Positions 17,193-25,341 of a DNA stretch of 35,506 nucleotides are shown piece by piece. Under the pieces are notes generated by a model. The model worked only from the letters and a program-made list of their open reading frames with translations. It did not search any database and was not told the DNA's origin. Both the position numbers and the translations under genes were made by a program. Each line of letters begins with the position of its first letter. The first letter of the stretch is position 1. Origin of the DNA: Eubacteriales bacterium (GTDB taxonomy: Bacteria > Bacillota > Clostridia > Lachnospirales > Lachnospiraceae); contig JAUNAF010000017.1 in assembly GCA_030527715.1 (NCBI GenBank), positions 1 through 35,506 of the forward strand, read 5' to 3'.

Positions 17193-17221
17193 AAACGGTG
17201 CAGGCAATACCTACACCGTTT
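17193..17221 (-). terminator. Hairpin terminator after the YfhO-like gene (may also lie at the 5' end of the cysD transcript)
   Basis: AAACGGTGCAGG (17193-17204) and CCTACACCGTTT (17210-17221) form a 12-bp stem with one wobble pair and a 5-base loop. On the minus strand it is followed by TGTGTT. It is 24 bases after the YfhO-like stop codon and upstream of cysD. Confidence 0.65.
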
Positions 17222-17250
17222 ACTATATCGTATTTACAGCAATCTTACAA
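17222..17250 (-). promoter_or_regulatory. Candidate promoter of the cysD operon
   Basis: On the minus strand TTGTAA (17245-17250) and TATAGT (17222-17227) are spaced 17 bases. The -35 box overlaps the end of the YfhO-like gene. Initiation would fall inside the hairpin at 17193-17221, so the hairpin and the promoter may not both work as proposed. Confidence 0.4.
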
Positions 17251-19983
17251 TTTCTTTTTTTGAAAAAGCCCTCTGTTTTTCCGTTTTAAGCCCAGAATCA
17301 CAGCAAAAATCACAATACCCGCAAGGCTGATCAGATCGCCCGCTGTCTGTCCCGGAGTGCGGTATCTGAGCTCGATCGTGTGCTCTCCGGCACTCAGCGG
17401 CAGTGCTGTATACATCAGATTTGCCGTGAGAAGCTCTGTCTTTTCTCCGTCCACATACGCAGTCCATCCATCTGAATACAGCATACTCAGACAGAGGATC
17501 TTCGCCTGCTTCAGGCTGATCGTTCCCCTGATCCTGTCTGCCGTAAACTCTGTATGCTCAAGCACTTCTGCCTTTCGTGCACGGATATTTTCCTTGTAAG
17601 AATCCATCGGCTGAGCGATCACCTGCAGCCCTTCCATCCGGTACTTTCCTGCAGACGGGAAGATCAGTTCTATTCGATCGGCCTCTTCACCTATGTATCC
17701 CAGATTTACCACGTAGTCCTGCAGTCCGCCGAAACGGACATGTGAGCTCACCAGAAAGCGCAGTGTTTTGGCTGTGATACTGCCGTCCTTTCCATAGATC
17801 TGCAGCTTTACAGATTCATTTTCCTCACCGGACTTCGACAGGTATTCGATCTTACGGACGGTCACACTGACTTCACAGTCCTTCACCTTTTCCTTCAGAT
17901 CCAGAGAGATACATCCGCCCTCCTCTGCATCAAAGGTCCATTCCTCCCGCTCGACCTCATCGGCACTGCCCCACTCCCAGTCGATCTCACGATCTGTTTT
18001 TTCCGGGATCACGGTCGGATATCCTTCCGGAATTTCTTCCAGATAAACTCCCTCCAGCATGGCTGCCTCTTTTTCCTGCGCATTCATGCCCTCCCAGGCT
18101 TCTTTGGAAAGGCAGCTGTCGTAGGTATATCCAAACGGCAGTGCATTCTGATTTTCGAAGATAACATACTTCTGATTTCCCTGGGTATATTCACCGACTT
18201 TTTCATAGCCGTAAGGCGGGACCTGCTTTGTTCCGTCTTCTGTCACAAAGTATCGCACAGAGGCGAGCGTCGTCAGCCCGGTCCTGCCGTCCAGTGTCCG
18301 GAACTTGTATGCCATCATCTCATTGACTTCTGTCTCATCAAAGTACTCCTTGAGGACCCTGTCTCCCATACTCCAGTAGTAATGCAGGGAGGACAGCCCT
18401 GTCTTCAAGGTGGAATTTCTCTGGATCAGCCCGTATGGCGCGCTGTATCTGAAAAATTCGTCCGGTGTTTCTTCCAGACTCAGAACAGCCTTCTCCACCG
18501 CCGGTATAAAATTCTTCCGCACACTTGAGATAGTCTTATAGTTGCCCTTGTCGATTCTGTGCTGAAGATAATCGCTTCCGTTTCCTGCCACAGACCAGAA
18601 AGTCAGCGCCAGCATCACCAGGGAAGCCGCTGTCTTCAGCTTCGGTTTTTCCAGACATGAGACCACAGCCAGCAGGACTGCCGCGATCAGCAGATACATG
18701 CCGACCACATTCCAACGGTCTGCTTTCTTCATCAGCAGGAAATACAGTCCTATTACCGTAAGCACGGCAAAAACGATCCACCGGATGCTCTTTTTCATGC
18801 GAAACATTGCTTCCCACTTCCAGGTAACGATGCAGGCGATCAGCAGCGAGAATCCGAACAGCCATCGATTGGATGCGTAGGCAAAGCCATTGAAGATCCT
18901 GCCTGCGATCGGACTGCAGGCTGCGGCAAGCATCACAAGAAACAGTGCCTTCATCTCTGTCAGCTTCTTTCGCTCGAGAAACAGCAGAAGCAGGCAGATC
19001 ACCGCCACAAACGCATAGCCTCCCACGGTGTGATGTCCCGCATTTGCCGACGGCATAAAGAATGTCAGCGGAAGTTTCTGATAAAACTCTGCAGAATACA
19101 GATATCTGATTCCCTCCACGACACTGTTTCTTGCTCCGTTTTTCAGACGCAGCAGCACCGGAAGAAATACGATACAGCCCATGCCCATGCCGACAGCCGT
19201 ATATCCGGCAAACTTCCAGATCCAGCAGAAGATCTGCTTTCTCTCACGAATACCGTACTTTTTCACCACGCGCACAAAGACATACATCACAATGTTGATG
19301 CCCTGCATATAAAACATATAGAAATTTGTCATCAGACTGATGCAGACCACCAGCATAAACATCGCCGGTGATTCTCCCTGAAGGATCTTCTCCGCACCAA
19401 CCACCATCAGCGGAAGACCGATCAGTGCATTCAGGAAAAACGGATGTCTCACGCCCATCACTAACGTGAACGCACAGAAGCTGTAGATAAAGGCTCCTGC
19501 CAGGATCGCACAGATTCGTTTTGTCCTCTCCTCTCCGGAAGTTTCCTCCCAGAAAATACCAAGTCGGCGGTTTTCAAAATATCTTACCAGGCAGATATAG
19601 GACAGACCTGCCAGATAAATTCTGAGAATGATCATCAGGCTGTAAAAATGCACCATCTGATGATCCGGCACAAACACTGCGAGCAGTGTCAGCGGATCTC
19701 CGATCGCATAATAGTTCAGCGTCGTCAGAATATCACTTCCGTAGCCGATACTCAGATCCCAGTGCGGAACGATGAGCTGATGGTTCTGAATCAGATTCTT
19801 CGCAATCTTCTGCAGCCAGTCTGAATAATACTGCAGTGCGCGGATATGCTGATTCCAGGAATCGTTGTTCTCGATCATCGAAAGTCCGTTTCTGCGAAAG
19901 CTTCCGAAGATCAGTGTGCTGATCACGACAAACAGCAGCGTATACAGCAGGACCAGTCCCAGATCTCTTTTCCTCTTTTTCAT
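17245..19983 (-). CDS. YfhO-family multi-pass membrane protein (GT-C-like)
   Basis: A 912-residue membrane protein with about a dozen hydrophobic helices in residues 10-470, then a large extracytoplasmic beta-rich region (about 480-870) and a last helix near the C-terminus (SLAGIVIFAVILGL). Early features NNDSWNQHIRALQYYSDWL and the late SDGWTAYVDGEKTELL ... PLSAGEHTIELRYRTPG are what I know from YfhO proteins. In Bacillus and Listeria, YfhO acts with a CsbB-type glycosyltransferase to add sugars to lipoteichoic acid (established for those proteins; inferred here). GGGAGG lies before the ATG, 22 bases after the MdoB-like gene, so the two form an operon. No CsbB homologue is present in the window. 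Confidence 0.82.
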   Translation of the reverse strand: MKKRKRDLGLVLLYTLLFVVISTLIFGSFRRNGLSMIENNDSWNQHIRALQYYSDWLQKIAKNLIQNHQLIVPHWDLSIGYGSDILTTLNYYAIGDPLTLLAVFVPDHQMVHFYSLMIILRIYLAGLSYICLVRYFENRRLGIFWEETSGEERTKRICAILAGAFIYSFCAFTLVMGVRHPFFLNALIGLPLMVVGAEKILQGESPAMFMLVVCISLMTNFYMFYMQGINIVMYVFVRVVKKYGIRERKQIFCWIWKFAGYTAVGMGMGCIVFLPVLLRLKNGARNSVVEGIRYLYSAEFYQKLPLTFFMPSANAGHHTVGGYAFVAVICLLLLFLERKKLTEMKALFLVMLAAACSPIAGRIFNGFAYASNRWLFGFSLLIACIVTWKWEAMFRMKKSIRWIVFAVLTVIGLYFLLMKKADRWNVVGMYLLIAAVLLAVVSCLEKPKLKTAASLVMLALTFWSVAGNGSDYLQHRIDKGNYKTISSVRKNFIPAVEKAVLSLEETPDEFFRYSAPYGLIQRNSTLKTGLSSLHYYWSMGDRVLKEYFDETEVNEMMAYKFRTLDGRTGLTTLASVRYFVTEDGTKQVPPYGYEKVGEYTQGNQKYVIFENQNALPFGYTYDSCLSKEAWEGMNAQEKEAAMLEGVYLEEIPEGYPTVIPEKTDREIDWEWGSADEVEREEWTFDAEEGGCISLDLKEKVKDCEVSVTVRKIEYLSKSGEENESVKLQIYGKDGSITAKTLRFLVSSHVRFGGLQDYVVNLGYIGEEADRIELIFPSAGKYRMEGLQVIAQPMDSYKENIRARKAEVLEHTEFTADRIRGTISLKQAKILCLSMLYSDGWTAYVDGEKTELLTANLMYTALPLSAGEHTIELRYRTPGQTAGDLISLAGIVIFAVILGLKRKNRGLFQKKKL

Positions 19984-20005
19984 TTACTGCTTCCTCCCTC
20001 GCGCA

Positions 20006-21847
20006 TCAGTCTGGCTGCTGCACACCGCCGGTCCTGCATTCGGAGAATCCCGCTCCCCAGACATAGGCACAGCCGGTAATATTCTCGGTGTCCACATCTT
20101 CATACGGAATATCCGTCGTGCAGGTCACAAGGAATTTATTTGTGCCCGCCTCCTTTACTTCCATGTCGAACGTATATTTTTTACTCTTTTTGGACCCCTT
20201 CATCGGTATTTCCACCTTCAGCTGCACCTTATCCACCGCATCCACGGTCAGCACTTTGTGCAGCTTCTTTACTTCAAAGCACAGCATGCCATCCTTATTT
20301 TCGGAGAATGTCACATACGTCTTCTTCTCGATCTTATCCAGAATCTCCTTTGTGATCACGACCTTTGACAGTTTCCTCATCAGAGCAGAGTTCTTTTCCA
20401 GCCCGGCAGTCACTGCCTCAACTCCCTCCTGCTCCAGCAGTGTCTGCACGGACGCATCGTAAAGGTTTGTTCCCATGCCGAGACGTCCTCCCGGAACAGT
20501 CACACCCAGTGCAGCCAGTGTCGTCGGATAGATATCCATCGTGGAGAAGGTACGTGCTGTCTTTGAGGTATCCTCTGCTGCACTGTTCAGGATCGCAAGG
20601 TACGGTTTTCTCACATAGGAGCTGTCCACATCATCGCAGAAATCCTTATCCATCGTCGTGTGGTCACCGCTGAGCACTACGGTCGTATTCTCATAAAAAT
20701 CCTGTTCCTTCAGCCAGTTCAGAAACTCTGCCACCTGTCTGCTTGAGCAGGCAAATACATTCGCATACTGATTATCTCCAAAGCTGCTGTCGCAGAGCTC
20801 GCAGACATAGCCATCCTCAAAATGAGTGTCCACCGTCAGCATCGTCAGATTGAACGGCTGGTCCTGTGCAGCCAGTCTGGTCAGCTCTTCCTTCGCATAC
20901 TCAAAAAGCTTCTCATCCTCGTAACCCCAGAATTCATAGTAATCCTCCGGGATCTTTCCTTCCTCCACTGCCCAGTGATAGTCCTTGATGGAAAAGTCTC
21001 CGTGCTGTTCATAGTACAGGTTGCGGCCGCCGAACTCTTTTTTGGAGCCCAGCAGGAAGGTCTGCTGATAGCCCTGCTCCTCAAGCACATCTCCGAGTGT
21101 CTTCAGCTCCGGGAAGAACTCATCCATATAATTCATGCGGTTTCCGTTCAGCGGAATCTTCAGCGGCATGCCCGAAGACTGTGCAAAGAGTGCGCCCATG
21201 GTCCAGTTTGCTCCCGGCAGCACATAGCCTCCGTTCAGCTGGCCGCTCTCTCCGTTAAAGCAGTCGCCCGCCAGTGCGATTTCCGTCAGTTCCGGGATCA
21301 CATTCTTCTCAAATGCACCACCGCTCTGCTCGTCAGCAAAGGTGACCTCCATGGATTCCAGGAAAATGTAGATCAGATTTCTCTTTTTTTCCGGGAATTT
21401 GAGATCCACCGTCTCAGTGGCTGTAAAACGGTCAGCAATATAATCCTCGCCGCTTTCCGTCAGATTTTCTCTGAGGTATCTGACCACGCCGAGTTTTTTA
21501 TTGCCGTACCAGGCGGTCACGCCGAGCAGAACCACCGATACCAGCAGCATCAGCAAGAATGCTTTTTTCAGCTGCCCCCTCTTTTTCTTTGCAACGTATC
21601 TCAGTCCCGCAAAGCCAAGCACGATCACCAGCAGTTCCGGCAGACCGTAGCGGATCAAATACTGCCGGATCATATCCGGATTGGTTCCCTCGATCGTGGT
21701 GGATAAATGATAGATGATCTCGTCCAGCGTCAGGGATCCCCAGGTCCGAAACAGCCAGACTTCAGAAATCGCCAGCACACACGCCAGCGCAAACAGCAGA
21801 CAGATCAGTACAGCTGCTGTTTTTTTCAGAATTCTATTTAATCGCAT
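20006..21847 (-). CDS. MdoB/LTA-synthase-like phosphoglycerol transferase
   Basis: A 613-residue membrane-anchored enzyme of the sulfatase/alkaline-phosphatase fold. Three N-terminal membrane helices (about 9-33, 66-86, 95-114) precede an extracellular catalytic domain. Seen: the metal ligand E164 in IFLESMEV, the nucleophile candidate T216 in GANWTMGALFAQSSGMPL, and the SGDHTTMDKD metal site. The early TWGSLTLDEIIYHL resembles E. coli MdoB/OpgB more than LtaS. Such enzymes move phosphoglycerol or related groups onto surface glycans or teichoic acids; the substrate here is unknown. A beta-rich C-terminal extension (about 490-613) is unusual. AAGGAG precedes the ATG. It leads the two-gene unit with the YfhO-like gene. 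Confidence 0.82.
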   Translation of the reverse strand: MRLNRILKKTAAVLICLLFALACVLAISEVWLFRTWGSLTLDEIIYHLSTTIEGTNPDMIRQYLIRYGLPELLVIVLGFAGLRYVAKKKRGQLKKAFLLMLLVSVVLLGVTAWYGNKKLGVVRYLRENLTESGEDYIADRFTATETVDLKFPEKKRNLIYIFLESMEVTFADEQSGGAFEKNVIPELTEIALAGDCFNGESGQLNGGYVLPGANWTMGALFAQSSGMPLKIPLNGNRMNYMDEFFPELKTLGDVLEEQGYQQTFLLGSKKEFGGRNLYYEQHGDFSIKDYHWAVEEGKIPEDYYEFWGYEDEKLFEYAKEELTRLAAQDQPFNLTMLTVDTHFEDGYVCELCDSSFGDNQYANVFACSSRQVAEFLNWLKEQDFYENTTVVLSGDHTTMDKDFCDDVDSSYVRKPYLAILNSAAEDTSKTARTFSTMDIYPTTLAALGVTVPGGRLGMGTNLYDASVQTLLEQEGVEAVTAGLEKNSALMRKLSKVVITKEILDKIEKKTYVTFSENKDGMLCFEVKKLHKVLTVDAVDKVQLKVEIPMKGSKKSKKYTFDMEVKEAGTNKFLVTCTTDIPYEDVDTENITGCAYVWGAGFSECRTGGVQQPD

Positions 21848-21897
21848 CGTAATTCTCCTTTTATCAGTATCTCTGCATCCAGAAATCTACAACGCAT

Positions 21898-21926
21898 AGC
21901 ATAATATATTTACTGAGATCTTACAA
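21898..21926 (-). promoter_or_regulatory. Candidate promoter of the MdoB-like/YfhO-like operon
   Basis: On the minus strand TTGTAA (21921-21926) and TATGCT (21898-21903) are separated by 17 bases. It shares the TTGTAAGAT start with the candidate cysD promoter. It lies about 50 bases before the ATG. Confidence 0.4.
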
Positions 21927-21980
21927 CTATAGAATGCATACTCCGTGAACATTCTATTGTCATGAAGTATTTTCTGATTG

Positions 21981-22032
21981 AAAAGGAGCTGCTGCTCCAC
22001 AGATGATCTCTCATCTGCTTCGCAACAGCTCC
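21981..22032 (-). terminator. Intrinsic terminator of pckA
   Basis: A long hairpin, GGAGCTGTTGC paired with GCAGCAGCTCC and a further CAGATGA/TCATCTG pairing inside, is followed by TTTTC on the minus strand. It begins 28 bases after the pckA stop. Confidence 0.8.
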
Positions 22033-22060
22033 CTCTTGTTTACTCTCTCGAGTTATGATC

Positions 22061-23665
22061 TTATAACTGCGGGCCAGCTGCAACCAGTGCCTTACCAGCC
22101 TCGTTACCCTCATACTTAGCGAAGTTCTTGATGAAACGCTCAGCGAGGTCTTTTGCCTTAACTTCCCACTCAGAAGCGGAAGCGTAGGTGTCACGCGGAT
22201 CAAGGATTCCGGTGTCAACACCCTCGAGCTCTGTCGGAACCTCGAAGTTGAAGAACGGGATCTGCTTGGTCGGTGCGTTCAGGATAGCGCCGCCCAGGAT
22301 GCCGTCGATGATACCACGGGTATCCTTGATGGAGATTCTCTTGCCGGTGCCGTTCCATCCGGTATTTACCAGATAAGCCTTAGCTCCGCTCTGCTCCATC
22401 TTCTTAACGAGCTCCTCAGCATACTTGGTCGGATGCAGCTCAAGGAAAGCCTGGCCGAAGCAAGCAGAGAAGGTCGGGGTCGGCTCGGTGATACCACGCT
22501 CGGTACCAGCAAGCTTAGCTGTGAAACCGGACAGGAAGTAGTACTTTGTCTGCTCCGGAGTCAGGATAGATACCGGCGGAAGTACGCCGAATGCATCTGC
22601 AGACAGGAAGATCACGTTCTTAGCTGCCGGTGCAGAAGAAATCGGGCGAACGATGTTCTGAATGTGCTGGATCGGGTAAGATACACGGGTGTTCTCGGTT
22701 ACGCTCTTATCAGCGAAGTCGATCTTTCCGTTCTCATCCAGAGTAACGTTCTCAAGCAGAGCGTTACGCTTGATTGCATTGTAGATATCCGGCTCAGAAT
22801 CCTTGTCCAAGTTGATAACCTTTGCATAGCATCCACCCTCGAAGTTGAATACGCCGTTGTCATCCCAGCCGTGCTCGTCATCACCGATCAGGAGACGCTT
22901 CGGGTCTGTAGACAGAGTGGTCTTACCTGTTCCGGACAGACCAAAGAAGATAGCGGTGTTCTCACCGTTCATATCTGTGTTTGCAGAGCAGTGCATGGAA
23001 GCGATGCCCTTCAGCGGCAGATAGTAGTTCATCATGGAGAACATACCCTTCTTCATCTCTCCGCCGTACCAGGTGTTGATGATAACCTGCTCACGGCTGG
23101 TGATGTTGAATGCTACAGCAGTCTCAGAATTCAGACCAAGCTCTGCGAAGTTCTCAACTTTAGCCTTGGATGCATTGTAAACAATGAAGTCCGGCTCAAA
23201 GTTCTCAAGCTCTTCCTCGGTCGGAACGATGAACATGTTCTTTACGAAGTGTGCCTGCCAAGCTACTTCCATTACGAAACGGATAGCCATACGAGTGTCT
23301 TTGTTTGCGCCGCAGAATGCATCTACAACATAAAGCTTCTTGTCAGACAGCTCTTTCTTTGCGATGTCCTTCAGTACGCTCCAAACTTCCTCAGTCATCG
23401 GATGGTTATCATTCTTATACTCATCAGAGGTCCACCATACAGTGTCTTTAGAGTTCTCGTCCATAACGATATATTTGTCTTTCGGGGAACGTCCTGTATA
23501 GATACCAGTCATAACGTTTACTGCGCCAAGCTCACTGACTTTACCAACCTCGAATCCCTCAAGACCAGCCTTGGTCTCCTCTTCGAAAAGAGTCTCATAG
23601 GACGGATTGTGTACAATCTCAGTAGTTCCGGTGATACCATACTTTGTCAAATCGATGTTTGCCAT
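22061..23665 (-). CDS. pckA: Phosphoenolpyruvate carboxykinase (ATP)
   Basis: A 534-residue cytoplasmic enzyme interconverting oxaloacetate + ATP and PEP + CO2 + ADP. In anaerobes it often runs toward oxaloacetate for succinate formation. Seen: [16 protein letters not shown] near residue 52, WWTSDEY, the kinase-1a P-loop [13 protein letters not shown] near residue 245, the kinase-2 [22 protein letters not shown], and [12 protein letters not shown]. These are the ATP-type signatures. Length is standard. It is a single-gene unit with a near-consensus promoter and a strong terminator. Codon use is more biased than its neighbours, as expected for a highly expressed central enzyme. Confidence 0.98.
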   Translation of the reverse strand: MANIDLTKYGITGTTEIVHNPSYETLFEEETKAGLEGFEVGKVSELGAVNVMTGIYTGRSPKDKYIVMDENSKDTVWWTSDEYKNDNHPMTEEVWSVLKDIAKKELSDKKLYVVDAFCGANKDTRMAIRFVMEVAWQAHFVKNMFIVPTEEELENFEPDFIVYNASKAKVENFAELGLNSETAVAFNITSREQVIINTWYGGEMKKGMFSMMNYYLPLKGIASMHCSANTDMNGENTAIFFGLSGTGKTTLSTDPKRLLIGDDEHGWDDNGVFNFEGGCYAKVINLDKDSEPDIYNAIKRNALLENVTLDENGKIDFADKSVTENTRVSYPIQHIQNIVRPISSAPAAKNVIFLSADAFGVLPPVSILTPEQTKYYFLSGFTAKLAGTERGITEPTPTFSACFGQAFLELHPTKYAEELVKKMEQSGAKAYLVNTGWNGTGKRISIKDTRGIIDGILGGAILNAPTKQIPFFNFEVPTELEGVDTGILDPRDTYASASEWEVKAKDLAERFIKNFAKYEGNEAGKALVAAGPQL

Positions 23666-23720
23666 GTCTCACTCTACCTCTTTCTTTCATATTGCTTTTT
23701 CAATTTTCAAATCAGATGCC

Positions 23721-23749
23721 ATTATACAAGATAGTGAAATAAAAATCAA
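23721..23749 (-). promoter_or_regulatory. Near-consensus sigma-A promoter of pckA
   Basis: On the minus strand TTGATT (23744-23749) and a perfect TATAAT (23721-23726) are separated by 17 bases, with AT-rich flanks. The expected 5' leader is about 50 bases. Confidence 0.8.
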
Positions 23750-23758
23750 TATCCTTTC

Positions 23759-25126
23759 TTATTTTTCCAGTATCTTGCGGGCCACATAAACGCCGCTTGC
23801 GGACGCATGGGAAAGGGAGTGTGTCACGCCGCTTCCGTCTCCGATCACGAACAGATTTTTGTACTTTGTCTCGAGAGATCCATCCAGCGCAACTTCCATA
23901 TTGTAGAACTTTACTTCCACTCCGTAAAGCAGGGTATCGTCGTTTGCGGTACCCGGTGCGATCTTGTCCAGCGCATAGACCATCTCGATGATGCCGTCCA
24001 GGATTCTCTTCGGCAGTACCAGGCTTAAATCACCCGGAGTAGCCTTCAGGGTCGGACGCACCACGCTCTCCTCGATTCGCTTTTCCGTACTTCTGCGGCC
24101 GCGGACGAGGTCTCCGAATCTCTGGATGATCACGCCTCCGCCGAGCATGTTGGAAAGACGCGCGATACTCTCACCGTAACCGTTGGAATCGCGGAACGGC
24201 TCTGAGAAATGCTTTGCCACCAGCAGTGCAAAGTTCGTGTTTTCCGTGTGCTTCTCCTCTGACTCATAGCTGTGTCCGTTTACGGTAATGATGCCGTTCG
24301 TATTCTCATTTACCACGATTCCCTTCGGGTTCATGCAGAAGGTACGCACACGGTCCTCAAATTTCTCGGTGCGGTAAACGATCTTGCTCTCATAGAGCTC
24401 ATCGGTCAGATGATCGAAAATAACAGACGGCAGCTCTACACGCACACCGATATCCACGCGGTTGGATCTGGTCGGGATATCCAGCTCGGTACAGACTTTC
24501 TCCATCCACTTGCTTCCGCTTCGTCCCACGGAGACGATACATTTTTCACACTCACAGGTAGCCTTGCCTGCATTCAGACGGTAGCCGCCCTCGATGATCT
24601 CCACATTTTCCACCGGAGTATCAAAGAAAAAGGTCACCCTTTCCTTCAGATACTCGTAGAGCTTTTCCAGAACCTGATAATTCACATCGGTTCCCAGATG
24701 TCTCACGGAAGCGTTCAGCAGCTGCAGACCGTTCTGCATGCAGATCTTCTTGAACTTTGTGCCGGCGGTGGAATACATCTTTGTTCCCTCGCCGCCGTTC
24801 TCCATGTTGATCTGATCCACATAGTTCATCAGCTCCAGCGCCTTCTCCTTGCCGATATACTCGTGCAGTGTTCCGCCGAAGTCGTTTGTCACATTGTATT
24901 TTCCGTCAGAGAATGCACCTGCGCCTCCGAAACCGCTCATGATCGAGCAGGTCTTGCACTTGATACAGCTCTTTACCTTGTCTCCGTCGATCGGACATTT
25001 GCGCTTTCCAAGCTCATGTCCCGCCTCGAACACTGCGATCTTCAGATCTCTGCCGGATTTAGCCAGCTCATAGGCAGCAAAGATACCGCCCGGACCAGCA
25101 CCGATAATACCTACATCATATTTCAT
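23759..25126 (-). CDS. COG2509-like FAD-dependent dehydrogenase
   Basis: A 455-residue flavoprotein of uncertain substrate. Seen: the FAD Rossmann motif DVGIIGAGPGGIFAAYELA at residues 4-22, a four-cysteine patch (C44, then C54-x2-C57-x2-C60), the SGFGGAGAFSDGKYN motif after it, and a C-terminal FAD contact FVIGDGSGVTHSLSHA. This layout is what I recall for COG2509, a group of uncharacterised NAD(FAD)-utilising dehydrogenases; the cysteines could hold a metal or Fe-S cluster or be redox active. There is no signal peptide. It stands alone between pckA and the sugar operon. A weak AAAGG ribosome site precedes the ATG. Confidence 0.85.
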   Translation of the reverse strand: MKYDVGIIGAGPGGIFAAYELAKSGRDLKIAVFEAGHELGKRKCPIDGDKVKSCIKCKTCSIMSGFGGAGAFSDGKYNVTNDFGGTLHEYIGKEKALELMNYVDQINMENGGEGTKMYSTAGTKFKKICMQNGLQLLNASVRHLGTDVNYQVLEKLYEYLKERVTFFFDTPVENVEIIEGGYRLNAGKATCECEKCIVSVGRSGSKWMEKVCTELDIPTRSNRVDIGVRVELPSVIFDHLTDELYESKIVYRTEKFEDRVRTFCMNPKGIVVNENTNGIITVNGHSYESEEKHTENTNFALLVAKHFSEPFRDSNGYGESIARLSNMLGGGVIIQRFGDLVRGRRSTEKRIEESVVRPTLKATPGDLSLVLPKRILDGIIEMVYALDKIAPGTANDDTLLYGVEVKFYNMEVALDGSLETKYKNLFVIGDGSGVTHSLSHASASGVYVARKILEK

Positions 25127-25281
25127 TTCTCACTGTTACCTTTCTTCTATATTTGTAATGATCTCATTTGTGATGATATCATTGAGCAATTCTGTCAACC
25201 CCCGATGATGCCTTATCTATCTTACTAGAATTTGACGAAATTTGCCATAGAAATCGGGTAAATATTATACTTTTTTGTAAA
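25127..25281 (-). promoter_or_regulatory. Upstream region of the FAD dehydrogenase gene
   Basis: A perfect -35 hexamer TTGACA is present on the minus strand (25193-25198). I see no good -10 at 16-18 bases; TATCAT is at 14. A perfect 10-bp palindrome ATGATATCAT (25173-25182) lies where the -10 should be and could be an operator. No gene is seen. Confidence 0.35.
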
Positions 25282-25326
25282 TATTCAGCGGAAAAGCAGC
25301 GCATTTTCGAGATGGGCTCTGAATAG
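25282..25326. repeat. Partial copy of the CTATTCAG repeat (right end)
   Basis: TATTCAG (25282-25288) and CTGAATA (25319-25325) form inverted ends. Bases 25301-25331 match 31446-31476 at 29 of 31 positions. It lies 16 bases downstream of the TrpA-kinase stop codon and may also act as a weak transcript end. Confidence 0.7.
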
Positions 25327-25341
25327 TTGCATTCCAAAGGA

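Noticed and set aside
20822-21706. A 294-codon plus-strand open frame opposite the MdoB-like gene, and similar long antisense frames at 15606-16364, 10146-10994 and 24272-25228
   Set aside because: All lie inside strongly supported minus-strand genes with conserved motifs; the plus-strand translations show no domain, signal or start site.
12030-21920. A shared 14-base word (TATTTACTGAGATC) near 12034 and 21907
   Set aside because: One copy is inside chrA coding sequence; a match of this length is expected by chance in 35 kb and the flanks do not agree.
22433-23734. A 433-codon plus-strand open frame opposite pckA
   Set aside because: It is antisense to a certain pckA. Its length follows from the strong codon bias of pckA, and its translation is Leu/Val/Arg/Cys-rich with no family features or ribosome site.
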